Origin: Mactromeris polynyma
Taxonomy: Eukaryota > Mollusca > Bivalvia > Venerida > Mactridae
Assembly: GCA_032209605.1 (NCBI GenBank)
Contig: JASFXZ010000001.1
Span: 34,414,619 to 34,478,618, forward strand
DNA: 64,000 nucleotides
Reading direction: 5' to 3'
The notes beneath the pieces are model-generated. The model was not told the DNA's origin. It saw only the letters and a list, made by a program, of their open reading frames with translations, and did not search any database. Positions within the stretch are counted from its first letter, which is position 1. Each line of letters opens with the position of its first letter. This document shows positions 42,601 through 45,805 of the stretch, one piece after another. The position numbers were made by a program, and so were the translations under genes.

Positions 42601-42690
42601 CTTACCCCAGAAAATGCCGATCACAAACAAATATAATCCAATGGAACTGAACATATGTATCTTAGTCCCTTGATACTCAAAGCCTTTCAT
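383..42690 (-). CDS. DUOX: Dual oxidase, gene copy 1 (26 coding exons; 3' end off left edge)
   Basis: This gene encodes a membrane NADPH oxidase that makes extracellular superoxide or hydrogen peroxide and is gated by calcium; roles in gut defence or cuticle cross-linking are known for the family, not seen here. I traced 26 exons by GT-AG boundaries and continuous phase; they give about 1373 residues without a stop. Order: signal peptide (about 1-33), peroxidase-homology domain (about 40-590), first membrane helix (about 665-690), PH-like region (715-790), EF-hands (about 890-945), ferric reductase helices (about 1050-1260), start of FAD domain (1297-1373). The final four exons should lie about 0.26-2.3 kb left of base 1, judged from copy 2. 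Intron 2 (9.6 kb) and introns 1, 7 and 20 are swollen by tandem arrays. The coding start is at 42690; any upstream non-coding exon was not identified. Confidence 0.96.
940..1221 (-). CDS. DUOX: DUOX copy 1, exon 25: third and fourth haem histidines
   Basis: Encodes residues 1203-1296: [40 protein letters not shown] and onwards to [18 protein letters not shown]. The histidines of FTHSF and TMHGM are 13 residues apart, as His209 and His222 in NOX2. The K.[VI].[10 protein letters not shown] stretch leads into the FAD domain. The protein is identical to that of copy 2. Confidence 0.97.
1856..1905 (-). CDS. DUOX: DUOX copy 1, exon 24: 50-base micro-exon
   Basis: Encodes residues 1186-1202: [17 protein letters not shown]. 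It links the extracellular loop to the next helix, matching the YW.[FW].T.[TP]GLTG pattern of DUOX. Copy 2 has Ala where this copy has Thr. Confidence 0.93.
2322..2415 (-). CDS. DUOX: DUOX copy 1, exon 23: second haem histidine and extracellular loop
   Basis: Encodes residues 1155-1185: [20 protein letters not shown], then [11 protein letters not shown]. The histidine of VVHC lies 14 residues after that of exon 22, as His101 and His115 do in NOX2, and VGH follows. The rest forms the extracellular loop after the third core helix. Copy 2 differs here by Ala for Ser and Ser for Asn. Confidence 0.95.
2416..4178. other. Intron 22 of DUOX copy 1
   Basis: No coding sequence seen. It holds a motif-rich block at about 3838-4008 with repeated GAGTG and CACTC words, which resembles part of the insertion in copy 2 (62700-62900) in the opposite orientation. 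A stretch at about 2938-3080 recurs, diverged, at 50710-50845. Confidence 0.6.
4179..4409 (-). CDS. DUOX: DUOX copy 1, exon 22: ferric reductase core, first haem histidine
   Basis: Encodes residues 1078-1154: [38 protein letters not shown] and [25 protein letters not shown], the [MC]RN.ITFLRET block and [14 protein letters not shown] are DUOX signatures. The histidine of MHKLV aligns with His101 of NOX2, one ligand of the membrane haems. The equivalent exon of copy 2 should lie about 350 bases past the right edge. Confidence 0.96.
4847..5044 (-). CDS. DUOX: DUOX copy 1, exon 21: cytosolic linker and second membrane helix
   Basis: Encodes about residues 1012-1077: [20 protein letters not shown], then [20 protein letters not shown] and [12 protein letters not shown]. 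The F.[KR]F.ENY[RK]R.I pattern leads into the first helix of the ferric reductase core. Two acceptors fit: TTTTAG with the exon ending at 5049, or GGAAG with it ending at 5044. Only the second keeps the frame with exon 20 ending at 8922; the first needs the alternative exon 20 donor. Confidence 0.85.
6312..6584. repeat. Long inverted repeat, 85-bp arms
   Basis: The arms 6312-6396 and 6500-6584 are reverse complements with one mismatch by eye, around a spacer of 103 bases. Transcribed within the DUOX pre-mRNA it would fold into an 85-bp hairpin. It most likely is a foldback-type MITE; the near-perfect arms mean a recent origin or conversion between arms. Confidence 0.85.
6960..7097. mobile_element. 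MITE, CAGTCGAAYCTCG end family
   Basis: A 138-bp element with ends CAGTCGAATCTCG and (inverted) CAGTCGGACCTCG, flanked by TA on both sides. TA target sites and CAGT ends fit pogo/Tigger-like Tc1-mariner MITEs. A related copy is at 39734-39885. Confidence 0.7.
7411..8432. repeat. 64-bp tandem array in intron 20
   Basis: About 14-15 units of 64 bp, 90-100% alike by eye, each with TGATTGACAAGT and ACACATGTCGTATTACAG. Both ends carry a longer variant unit with an extra GCAAGCCCCAACA segment (about 7460-7507 and 8385-8432), so the array is bracketed by near-identical flanks. Confidence 0.9.
8922..9103 (-). CDS. DUOX: DUOX copy 1, exon 20: after EF-hands
   Basis: Encodes residues 951-1011: [40 protein letters not shown] and [20 protein letters not shown]. 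It aligns with the third, degenerate EF-like helix pair of DUOX. The assumed donor is AAG/GTAGG at 8920-8921; a second donor (AG/GTTTGT) lies four bases further in and would change the join to exon 21. Confidence 0.88.
9532..9625 (-). CDS. DUOX: DUOX copy 1, exon 19: EF-hand 2, degenerate
   Basis: Encodes residues 920-950: [20 protein letters not shown], then [11 protein letters not shown]. The position fits EF-hand 2, but the loop [12 protein letters not shown] has Arg at 3, Lys at 5 and Ser at 12 instead of acidic or amide ligands. The hand probably does not bind calcium (inference from the canonical loop). Confidence 0.94.
10091..10307 (-). CDS. DUOX: DUOX copy 1, exon 18: EF-hand 1
   Basis: Encodes residues 848-919, with [20 protein letters not shown] and then the loop [12 protein letters not shown]. 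The loop has Asp, Asp, Asn, Gly and Glu at positions 1, 3, 5, 6 and 12, so it should bind calcium. It is followed by [11 protein letters not shown], the standard exit helix in DUOX. Confidence 0.97.
10445..10682 (-). mobile_element. tRNA-headed SINE fragment in intron 17
   Basis: Reading leftwards from 10682, a tRNA-like head starts TCCCGTGGTCGAGTGG (A-box type) and has GGTTCGTATCCC (B-box type), followed by a non-tRNA body to about 10445. The cloverleaf is imperfect and the body follows directly, so I call a SINE and not a tRNA gene. Confidence 0.6.
10882..11067 (-). CDS. DUOX: DUOX copy 1, exon 17: PH-like to EF-hand linker
   Basis: Encodes residues 786-847, starting [20 protein letters not shown] and ending [21 protein letters not shown]. 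The E-A-T-x-E-Q-R-x-K-L-L-x-x-F-F-R type helix is present in all DUOX proteins before the calcium-binding region. Confidence 0.93.
11576..11781 (-). CDS. DUOX: DUOX copy 1, exon 16: PH-like region
   Basis: Encodes residues 717-785: [40 protein letters not shown] and [11 protein letters not shown]. The EW.GP..GER pattern and the repeated short strands match the pleckstrin-homology-like domain between the first helix and the EF-hands of DUOX. The donor is GTACAC, a weak but valid GT site. Confidence 0.92.
12620..12730 (-). CDS. DUOX: DUOX copy 1, exon 15: first membrane helix and basic cytosolic stretch
   Basis: Encodes residues 680-716: [20 protein letters not shown] and onwards to SHEPDTHH. 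The helix from exon 14 ends in a strongly basic run (RSKKKK), as expected for the cytosolic side. Joins in phase to AIEWVGP of exon 16. Confidence 0.92.
12827..13095. mobile_element. MITE with 39-bp terminal inverted repeats, intron 14
   Basis: Arms 12827-12865 and 13057-13095 match as inverted repeats at 37 of 39 positions by eye. The 269-bp length without coding capacity fits a non-autonomous DNA transposon. I see no clear target duplication. Confidence 0.7.
13912..14091. mobile_element. MITE, CAGTAAAACCTC end family (copy A)
   Basis: A 180-bp element with ends CAGTAAAACCTCACTTAGA and (inverted) CAGTAACACCTCATTACTT, flanked by TA. Inside, AAGACCACCT words recur. Sister copies are at 25530-25868, 51851-52042 and 57458-57636. 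Ends and TA targets suggest a pogo/Tigger-like family. Confidence 0.75.
14167..14340 (-). CDS. DUOX: DUOX copy 1, exon 14: membrane-proximal region and start of first helix
   Basis: Encodes residues 622-679: [32 protein letters not shown] and then the hydrophobic [16 protein letters not shown]. The CPQP.QL...C.....DYF pattern precedes the first, DUOX-specific membrane helix. The helix continues in exon 15. Confidence 0.94.
15029..15147 (-). CDS. DUOX: DUOX copy 1, exon 13: linker before first membrane helix
   Basis: Encodes residues 582-621: [20 protein letters not shown], then [19 protein letters not shown]. The LF...EI..I.NTT..D[VI] block follows the peroxidase fold in all DUOX proteins. 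NTT is a potential N-glycosylation site. Confidence 0.95.
15560..15741 (-). CDS. DUOX: DUOX copy 1, exon 12: end of peroxidase-homology domain
   Basis: Encodes residues 522-581: [40 protein letters not shown] and [17 protein letters not shown]. The L..LYG...DN.D...GG..E......[16 protein letters not shown] sequence matches animal peroxidases and ends the peroxidase-like domain. Confidence 0.97.
16019..16130 (-). mobile_element. Degenerate tRNA-like SINE piece, intron 11
   Basis: On the minus strand a decayed tRNA-like head is followed by AATCCCGGGTAGGGG and a body ending at TAGAGGAACAGTGACT (plus strand). It resembles the 10445-10682 element near the AGGGGT junction. Weakly supported. Confidence 0.35.
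16315..16385 (+). mobile_element. tRNA-like fragment, intron 11
   Basis: GCAGCTCAGTCGGAAGAGCA matches a tRNA D-arm (A-box), and an anticodon-like arm follows, but the T-arm is broken off. Probably the head of a truncated SINE. Confidence 0.45.
16788..17017 (-). CDS. DUOX: DUOX copy 1, exon 11: peroxidase-homology domain
   Basis: Encodes residues 445-521, with [20 protein letters not shown], then [20 protein letters not shown]. The DL.A.NIQR.RDHGLP.YN..R..YGL block is the best conserved motif of the animal haem peroxidase superfamily. The acidic [12 protein letters not shown] segment is lineage-variable. Donor GTATGT. Confidence 0.97.
17604..17706 (-). CDS. DUOX: DUOX copy 1, exon 10: peroxidase-homology domain
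   Basis: Encodes residues 411-444: [20 protein letters not shown], then [14 protein letters not shown]. The D.LLLG..S..AE.ED..[VI]..D[LV]R pattern is shared with other DUOX ectodomains. The split codon joins to [13 protein letters not shown] in exon 11. Confidence 0.94.
18289..18388 (-). CDS. DUOX: DUOX copy 1, exon 9: peroxidase-homology domain
   Basis: Encodes residues 377-410: [20 protein letters not shown], then [13 protein letters not shown]. The RLCNS[FY]W block is typical of DUOX; the two cysteines may form a disulfide in the ectodomain (inference). Acceptor ATTTTAG, donor GTATGA; joins in phase to EFLNS in exon 10. Confidence 0.94.
18819..19179. repeat. 93-bp tandem repeat copying the 3' end of exon 8 and its splice donor
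   Basis: Three 93-bp units (18901-18993, 18994-19086, 19087-19179) and one shorter unit (18819-18900). Each carries the last 62 bases of exon 8, the GT donor and intron start. The unit at 19087-19179 overlaps the true exon; the other three are partial exon copies inside intron 8. Confidence 0.95.
19118..19226 (-). CDS. DUOX: DUOX copy 1, exon 8: peroxidase-homology domain
   Basis: Encodes residues 341-376: [20 protein letters not shown], then [16 protein letters not shown]. The F..AA.RFGH.L.P pattern is the peroxidase helix-packing block. The last 62 bases of the exon, its GTAGG donor and about 31 bases of intron form a 93-bp unit found again three times immediately downstream (18819-19086). 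The first in-phase acceptor (GATACAG) is at 19227-19228, so only this copy makes a full exon. Confidence 0.95.
19464..23540. repeat. 17-bp minisatellite, about 4.1 kb, intron 7
   Basis: About 240 units of CTCATTCAACAACCGCC with 14-bp variants lacking three bases (CTCATTCAACCGCC). Main substitutions are CAC for CTC, GCT for GCC and TG for CG. Blocks recur at a 442-bp (26-unit) spacing near 20311 and 20753, a higher-order structure. The long open frame on the plus strand follows from both unit lengths being 2 mod 3; the repeat is intronic and antisense to DUOX, so no protein is called. Confidence 0.97.
23766..23862 (-). CDS. DUOX: DUOX copy 1, exon 7: peroxidase-homology domain
   Basis: Encodes residues 309-340: [20 protein letters not shown] and then [12 protein letters not shown]. 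The I-V-x-Y-[DE]-W-L-P-[SF] block follows directly on exon 6 as in other DUOX genes. NGT is a potential N-glycosylation site. The donor GTAAGT lies 221 bases from the end of the intron 7 minisatellite. Confidence 0.95.
23863..25252. other. Intron 6 of DUOX copy 1
   Basis: About 1.4 kb of AT-rich sequence. I see no exon, clear repeat or transposon signature. Confidence 0.6.
25253..25419 (-). CDS. DUOX: DUOX copy 1, exon 6: peroxidase-homology domain with proximal-type histidine
   Basis: Encodes residues 253-308: [20 protein letters not shown], then [20 protein letters not shown] and [10 protein letters not shown]. The histidine of WFRYHN aligns with the proximal haem ligand (REHNR) of myeloperoxidase-type enzymes and is kept. 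This is among the most conserved blocks of the family. The donor is the weaker GTTTGT. Confidence 0.96.
25530..25868. mobile_element. MITE, CAGTAAAACCTC family (copy B, expanded)
   Basis: It begins CATTAAAACTCACTCAAAA after a TA and ends near GGTATTACA. The interior holds the AAGACCACCT / TTTTCA / TTGCTC block about three times, making it almost twice as long as copies A, C and D. Confidence 0.6.
26104..26332 (-). CDS. DUOX: DUOX copy 1, exon 5: peroxidase-homology domain
   Basis: Encodes residues 177-252, with [20 protein letters not shown], matching the I-T-x-[WY]-[IL]-D-G-x-x-[IM]-Y-G block of animal haem peroxidases, followed by a proline-rich [18 protein letters not shown]. The donor is GTACGT, and the split arginine codon joins to LGNPRGNEN in exon 6, as expected for DUOX. 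Confidence 0.95.
26430..26466. repeat. Two stray units of the 17-bp minisatellite, intron 4
   Basis: ACCCTCATTCAATAACCGC followed by TCTCATTCAAAACCG repeats the intron 7 unit almost exactly, about 2.9 kb from the end of the main array and across three exons. Confidence 0.75.
26467..27195 (+). pseudogene. 3' end of a non-LTR retrotransposon (LINE) ORF, decayed
   Basis: The frame reads [19 protein letters not shown], which fits the C-terminal C..C...EDE.HFL..C motif of many LINE reverse-transcriptase ORFs. After a frameshift near 26640 it continues [20 protein letters not shown] and ends [14 protein letters not shown] at about 26764. A 3' UTR follows, ending in an ATATC-rich tail at about 27170-27195. 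This is a 5'-truncated, dead copy on the strand opposite DUOX. Confidence 0.65.
27337..27530 (-). CDS. DUOX: DUOX copy 1, exon 4: peroxidase-homology domain
   Basis: Encodes residues 112-176: [20 protein letters not shown] and onwards to [15 protein letters not shown]. In haem peroxidases such as myeloperoxidase the aligned GQ..DHD segment carries the distal histidine; here the segment reads [10 protein letters not shown] and has no histidine. This is usual in DUOX and argues against a classical peroxidase mechanism. The donor is CAG/GTGAAC. Confidence 0.95.
28222..28610. repeat. 59-bp tandem array at the exon 3 splice donor
   Basis: About 6.5 units of 59 bp with GGCTAACGTTCACCAGTGAC and TATACGTCAGTG. 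Read on the minus strand most units contain CCAGTAAGAT. The array runs up to the true GTAAGAT donor of exon 3 at 28609-28610, which is itself the end of a unit; four further units keep the GTAAGAT word and one is mutated. Confidence 0.93.
28611..28772 (-). CDS. DUOX: DUOX copy 1, exon 3: ectodomain
   Basis: Encodes residues 58-111, with [20 protein letters not shown] and then [15 protein letters not shown]. The DGVY..G..RPNP and RNR.A...FFG patterns are DUOX signatures. NRS is a potential N-glycosylation site. The donor GTAAGATATAG lies at the very edge of a 59-bp tandem array that repeats the same donor sequence. Confidence 0.93.
28995..29480. repeat. Dispersed repeat, copy 1 (pair with 33870-34260)
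   Basis: About 450 bp alignable in the same orientation with 33870-34260, sharing GTTCACGTTAGCTT, CTTATGTATCATAAC and ATTAATTGCGACAAAAGCATG. Identity is roughly 75-85% by eye. No coding capacity or terminal repeats seen; an unclassified mobile element or an old local duplication. Confidence 0.7.
29470..29550 (+). mobile_element. tRNA-like sequence in intron 2
   Basis: TAGCGCAGTCGGTAGCGCGC (A-box-like) and GGGTTTGATCC (B-box-like) are correctly spaced. The acceptor stem does not pair, so this is a SINE head or tRNA pseudogene. Confidence 0.5.
29855..30367. repeat. Direct repeat of about 173 bp, second copy split by a MITE
   Basis: 29855-30027 and 30034-30367 are direct repeats, with AACCTAATTGTGATTATAAT and TTGGCGCAGCCGTACTATCA in both. 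The second is interrupted by the insertion at 30111-30266, so the first shows the empty site. Confidence 0.92.
30111..30266. mobile_element. 156-bp MITE with CAGGGCCGTAAATT ends
   Basis: Terminal inverted repeats CAGGGCCGTAAATT are perfect over 14 bases; internal GCCTCC/GGAGGC palindromes are present. It is flanked by TCATG on both sides, which occurs once in the empty site of the neighbouring repeat, proving a 5-bp target duplication. The ends resemble hAT-type elements, though 8 bp is the usual hAT target length. Confidence 0.9.
31440..32790. repeat. 39-bp tandem array, intron 2
   Basis: About 34 units of 39 bp with AACAAGGTGTAGTAAG and TTCATCATTAATGCA. The unit length is a multiple of three, so both strands stay open for long stretches (13-residue repeats); no protein is called. 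Sub-blocks differ by a TCCACTTTCTTCAAC variant clustered at 32320-32620. Confidence 0.95.
33183..33492. repeat. Imperfect duplicate pair of about 85 bp
   Basis: 33183-33264 and 33405-33492 share AACATGCAAAAAACATGCAA and GATTCAATGTTTGTGCATAA, in direct orientation. Nothing coding is seen in either. Confidence 0.75.
33702..33797. repeat. 16-bp tandem repeat, about 6 units
   Basis: Units of CACATATAGTTCGTGC with one or two changes each. It abuts the second copy of the dispersed repeat at 33870-34260; a single similar motif is found near the first copy (about 29026-29050). Confidence 0.85.
33870..34260. repeat. Dispersed repeat, copy 2 (pair with 28995-29480)
   Basis: Same orientation as copy 1, ending in an ATAATAATAATAATT-like microsatellite. 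See copy 1. Confidence 0.7.
34400..34757. repeat. Imperfect tandem units interrupted by a mariner
   Basis: About five imperfect units with AACATCTGAACTAACAACTA and ATTCACTGCATCATAT. One further partial unit lies right of the mariner (35725-35775), so the transposon landed in the array. Confidence 0.75.
34760..35722 (-). mobile_element. Mariner-family transposon, internally deleted
   Basis: A 963-bp element with perfect 28-bp terminal inverted repeats (starting CGAGGGTCATGCAAAAAGTT) and TA on both flanks. On the minus strand two transposase pieces remain: a helix-turn-helix part with [15 protein letters not shown] and SGRPKTS (35442-35170), and a catalytic part with HDNASSH and [20 protein letters not shown] (35186-34833). 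The segment holding the first catalytic Asp is missing and the two parts are out of frame. Spacing between the remaining two Asp is 31 residues, not 34. Non-autonomous. Confidence 0.93.
36280..36355. repeat. Palindromic GGTTAACC cluster
   Basis: GGTTAACCGGTTAACCG followed by a further GGTTAACC and ending GACATCCCTA. Reads on the minus strand as TAGGGATGTCAATATTCG, which resembles the end of a hAT-like MITE; the other end was not found. Confidence 0.4.
36870..38335. repeat. 25-bp tandem array, intron 2 beside exon 2
   Basis: About 55-60 units with GTAGCTATTGTAGATAATGA and ACACC. Many units are shortened or diverged, more so at the left end. The array stops about 60 bases from the exon 2 donor. 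Confidence 0.95.
38398..38484 (-). CDS. DUOX: DUOX copy 1, exon 2: start of ectodomain
   Basis: Encodes residues 29-57, including [18 protein letters not shown]. The DGWYNN-L-H-xWG pattern opens the peroxidase-homology domain in animal DUOX proteins. The acceptor is TTTCAG and the donor GTGAGT; phase fits exon 1 (W-D-V-I-Q-A) and exon 3 (A-I-D-G-Q). It stands isolated between two large introns, both filled with tandem arrays. Confidence 0.9.
38697..39718. repeat. 24-bp tandem array, intron 1
   Basis: About 42 units with GTTAGAATGTATTATATCCT and CAGT. The unit is eight codons long, so both strands read open (MYYILSVR on plus); it lies in the intron between exons 1 and 2 and is not called as coding. 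The left half is enriched in TCATCAGT and TCCTAAGT forms, the right half in TCCTCAGT. Confidence 0.96.
39734..39885. mobile_element. MITE, CAGTCGGACCTCG end family
   Basis: Ends CAATTGGACCTCGCTCATTC and (inverted) CAGTCGGACCTCGTTTGTTC, flanked by TA. Sister of 6960-7097. It begins 15 bases after the 24-bp array ends. Confidence 0.7.
40423..42000. repeat. 69-bp tandem array, intron 1
   Basis: About 22-23 units with AAGTCATAAATAGTATTCTA and GGTATGGTTCTCCAATATGA. Units are over 90% alike by eye; the last ones near 41770-41950 are slightly shorter. It ends about 600 bases from exon 1. Confidence 0.96.
42606..42690 (-). CDS. DUOX: DUOX copy 1, exon 1: start codon and signal peptide
   Basis: Encodes residues 1-28, starting [18 protein letters not shown] and followed by a hydrophobic run ([10 protein letters not shown]) that fits the core of a secretory signal peptide; cleavage after the VIQA of exon 2 is plausible. 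Two in-frame ATGs exist, at 42690 and 42654. The first has A at -3; the second sits immediately before the hydrophobic core and would give a more usual signal length. The exon ends in phase 1 at a GTAAG donor. No convincing TATA box is seen upstream, and an upstream 5' UTR exon cannot be excluded. Confidence 0.8.
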
Positions 42691-43907
42691 TATAACACCG
42701 TGTCCTGCCAAGGCGCAACTGTAACAGCGCTATGAGCGATTTGCTCCTCGACTTTATGCAATCAACCAGGAAGTTAACGATAGATATTTGAAGCATTCCA
42801 ATTTGTTACGGCTTTCAACTCACAATGACTTAATAAAATAAAACATCAAGTTAAAGCAAATATACATAATCAATACATGGGGTATGTACAATAATTGTTC
42901 AATTGGAACAATGGCGTGCGCGGGAGAAGGGTTTAGACACATAATTCGCTTCAAAGTCAAACTTTTAGTTTTGTTTCTGTTCTGTCAAGAAGTTCTAATG
43001 TTTCCTATAGTATGTGAAAATCTCTGAAAAATGTTACGTGCAGAAACTACGGAACACGGTTGCCATGACAAGAAATACCTCTCATAAAACAGTAGTCTTA
43101 GCATGTCTAATTTTATTTTTATGTTTGTATTATATGCATATGGTGACAATGTACCCTTTATTGCAGCCGACATAACTAATGTCTACGAATTTACTGATCA
43201 AACCTTATTACATGTCAATACTTATTATGAAGAATACGGATTAACATTAAATATCAGTACCTTTACTAATCAACAAAACTCTTGAGTATAAACAGTGCAA
43301 CTTAAAGTGGGTAGGCCTACATGATTTTAACTAAATAGTTTATCTCGTTTATTTTTGGCAAGCTACTCGACGAGTATTTACAATCACACATACAACAATG
43401 GCCAACGATCTGTTAAAACAATGGTTACGGTATATACCCCAGATATGATTTCTACTGCTGATTATTTAAAGCGTTCTGCACACAGAATTCATGTGCATTA
43501 TGTCATACCCTGTTTGGCAGGTTGCCATTTTATTTGTTCTGTCCTACGTCGTGACATTATATCCTTGTACAAACTGAAAATATAATATTATTATATATAG
43601 TCAGAAATGCACATGTATATATGTGGACTAGGGCTAAATATGTCAATGTCAAAGATTGATATGATCTGCACCACGACACAACCTGTATTAGTGACGTTGG
43701 TTATGACGTCACAATCAAAGTTTTGACGTCACAAACTAAGCGCTTTGACTGAAGATGTTTTGTAGGCTTAATTGTGATTTATAGAATTTCACGAACGTGG
43801 ATATATATAAGTATTGCATAGTTTGTTTTTTCCATTTGATGAGCAAAATATGTTTTAAAGAATTATGTACATGATGAGGCGACGTCATCATTTTGTAGCT
43901 TACTTTT
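42691..43907. other. Region upstream of DUOX copy 1
   Basis: This should hold the promoter and 5' UTR. I see no convincing TATA box. Two short open frames (43103-43285 and 43355-43585, plus strand) show no recognisable family and are not called. Confidence 0.5.
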
Positions 43908-43920
43908 ACATCTTCTTCTC

Positions 43921-44210
43921 AGCCGCGGTCGTGGTCCAGTGGTTAGTCCGCTGGACTTGAAATCCGGCGATCCGGGTTCGATTCCCGGTAGCGGCAGGTC
44001 ATACCTTCCATGAAAATTTGACAAAAATGTCGATTTTCCTCCACATGTGGAGAAGTTGCCGGCTCTTTGTGGAAGGGTAAGTTAGTACTGGTTAGATTTC
44101 AGTCCTGGAAAAACTGGTTAGGTGAACCGGCCGCCGTATATAACTGAAAAATTGTTGAGAAACGGCGTTAAACCCGATGAAAACAAACAAACAAACAAAC
44201 AAACAAACAA
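43921..44210 (+). mobile_element. Complete SINE with 12-bp target duplication
   Basis: A tRNA-like head (43922-43995) has GTGGTCCAGTGG (A-box), a Ser-type TGA anticodon position and GGTTCGATTCC (B-box). A body with AACGGCGTTAAACCC and a CAAA-repeat tail follow. ACATCTTCTTCT flanks both sides (43908-43919, 44211-44222), a perfect target duplication. The head, body, tail and target repeats show an intact, fairly young insertion. Confidence 0.93.
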
Positions 44211-44386
44211 ACATCTTCTTCTAATATTGGACGTCCGGTTTTAATACTTTGGGTATTTGAAAAAAGAAAACTGAAACATATATCAAATAGAAAATGTAAA
44301 AAAAACTGAAAACGGGTCGTAGCTCATATGTTTTGCTTTGTGCACAAAGACCACAACAAACATACTGGTGTACCATTTGGGTAATA

Positions 44387-44549
44387 CAGTAAAATCTCTC
44401 CATAGCAACACCCTCTGGGAGACGCATAGTTTGGCTTTAGTTGAGAGGTTGTTGCTGCAGAATGGTTAACTCACGGTAGAACTGGTCTTAGGTTAATTGG
44501 TAGTCTTGTTGCAGAGATGTTGTAGCACTAGGGAGGAGAGGATACACTG
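44387..44549. mobile_element. MITE, CAGTAAAATCTCTCC end family
   Basis: Ends CAGTAAAATCTCTCCATAG and (inverted) CAGTGTATCCTCTCCTCCC, flanked by TA. Related in its first bases to the CAGTAAAACCTC family but with a different interior. Confidence 0.65.
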
Positions 44550-45691
44550 TAGATATAATAATAAATTGTGTACACACGTTTCCAGTTTAAAAAGAGTTCA
44601 TGTTGTAGGCCTACATAATTGATAGTGTTTTAGTGTTTATTTCTCAATACATTAGACTTTATAGTCTATGAGTATACAAAATTAACAGTTGAACAATTAC
44701 AATATATGTGGCCAATGGCCACATTAATACTATCATAATATAATTATGTACATAGTTTTAACAGTTTTTGTAAAAAATGTGATACTATCTAAATAGCTTT
44801 AATTTTACATATAATAATAAGATCTAATGAACATAAACATTGTACTGAAAAAAACAAAACAAGATATAGTAGGCCTATCGCACAATCAGTAGACGAAAAT
44901 CCTCAAAAAAACTTTAAACGGAAGAAAATGTCTCTAACAACTCTGTGTAGTATTACCTTACATTATTTGAATACGTAACGACTTAGACATCTATAATCAT
45001 ACATTACTCTGATTTCTTTCCGTGACCGATTTCACAACAAGATAATTTTTCTCAAGTCAAATATGGTATTTGTTGTATAATGAAGGGTACCCAACCATCA
45101 GCATGCCGTTGATAGAATATATATTTCTCGTGTACAAAGCATACTTGGAAAAGCTGCAGGTTTTGTAACTCATGATAACATATATCTTAAATGTTTGAGG
45201 TGAACAAAGTTGAACATAACATATATCAAAGTACAAACAAATCGTTCTAAAATATTTGTGGTGTTTATTTGATCTTCCACATATATCACGAACTTATATA
45301 ATCCATTAATTATCATCATACAGTCGGATTCATAAATTAGTATGAATTATTCGTTATATAAATAAACTAGTAAATTTATAAACTACACTCCAAAGCTAAA
45401 TGGTACTAGTATATTTATTATTAACTTCTCAATATATAATAGCGAAATAAAGTACTGCTCAGACGAAAAGAAAAATGAGGATACCGCCGACTAATATTTA
45501 GTGAAAGTATATTACAAACTGTCAATTGTACCCCACCTGCTAGAAATCGTTAATTGGTCACCACCTTACAGATAATGTCGTTCACAAATAATACACCAGT
45601 GATCAGAATGTCTAATTGGCAGGCGTCAGTCTTTAATATACAGAAATCTCTTTTACATAAACAATCTAAAACTTATAAAATGAATATCAAT
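44550..45691. other. Intergenic, no feature seen
   Basis: AT-rich, with no recognisable gene, tandem array or terminal repeat. Confidence 0.6.
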
Positions 45692-45805
45692 AAGCGGATC
45701 CGTAGTCCAGTGGTAACGCGCTGAACTAGTAATCCAGGGATCGCAGGTTCGATTCCCCGCTCCATCACTGACCGTACTAACAGTCTTTCGGACGAGACGA
45801 AATAA
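45692..45805 (+). mobile_element. SINE head, GTAGTCCAGTGG family (copy 1, truncated)
   Basis: GTAGTCCAGTGGTAACGCGC (A-box) and AGGTTCGATTCC (B-box) are followed by ACTAACAGTCTTTCGGACGA. The head looks tRNA-Thr-like (AGT anticodon position), but the acceptor stem does not close. Same family as 51001-51139. Confidence 0.7.

Noticed and set aside
43103..43585. Two short plus-strand open frames upstream of DUOX
   Set aside because: No recognisable domain, no intron signals, length expected by chance in AT-rich DNA.
43922..43995. Functional tRNA-Ser gene
   Set aside because: The acceptor stem has mismatches, tRNA-Ser needs a long variable arm, and the head runs straight into a SINE body with target duplications around the whole.
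45692..45770. Functional tRNA-Thr gene
   Set aside because: Acceptor stem does not pair; a second similar copy at 51065-51139 shares non-tRNA body sequence, so it is a SINE head.
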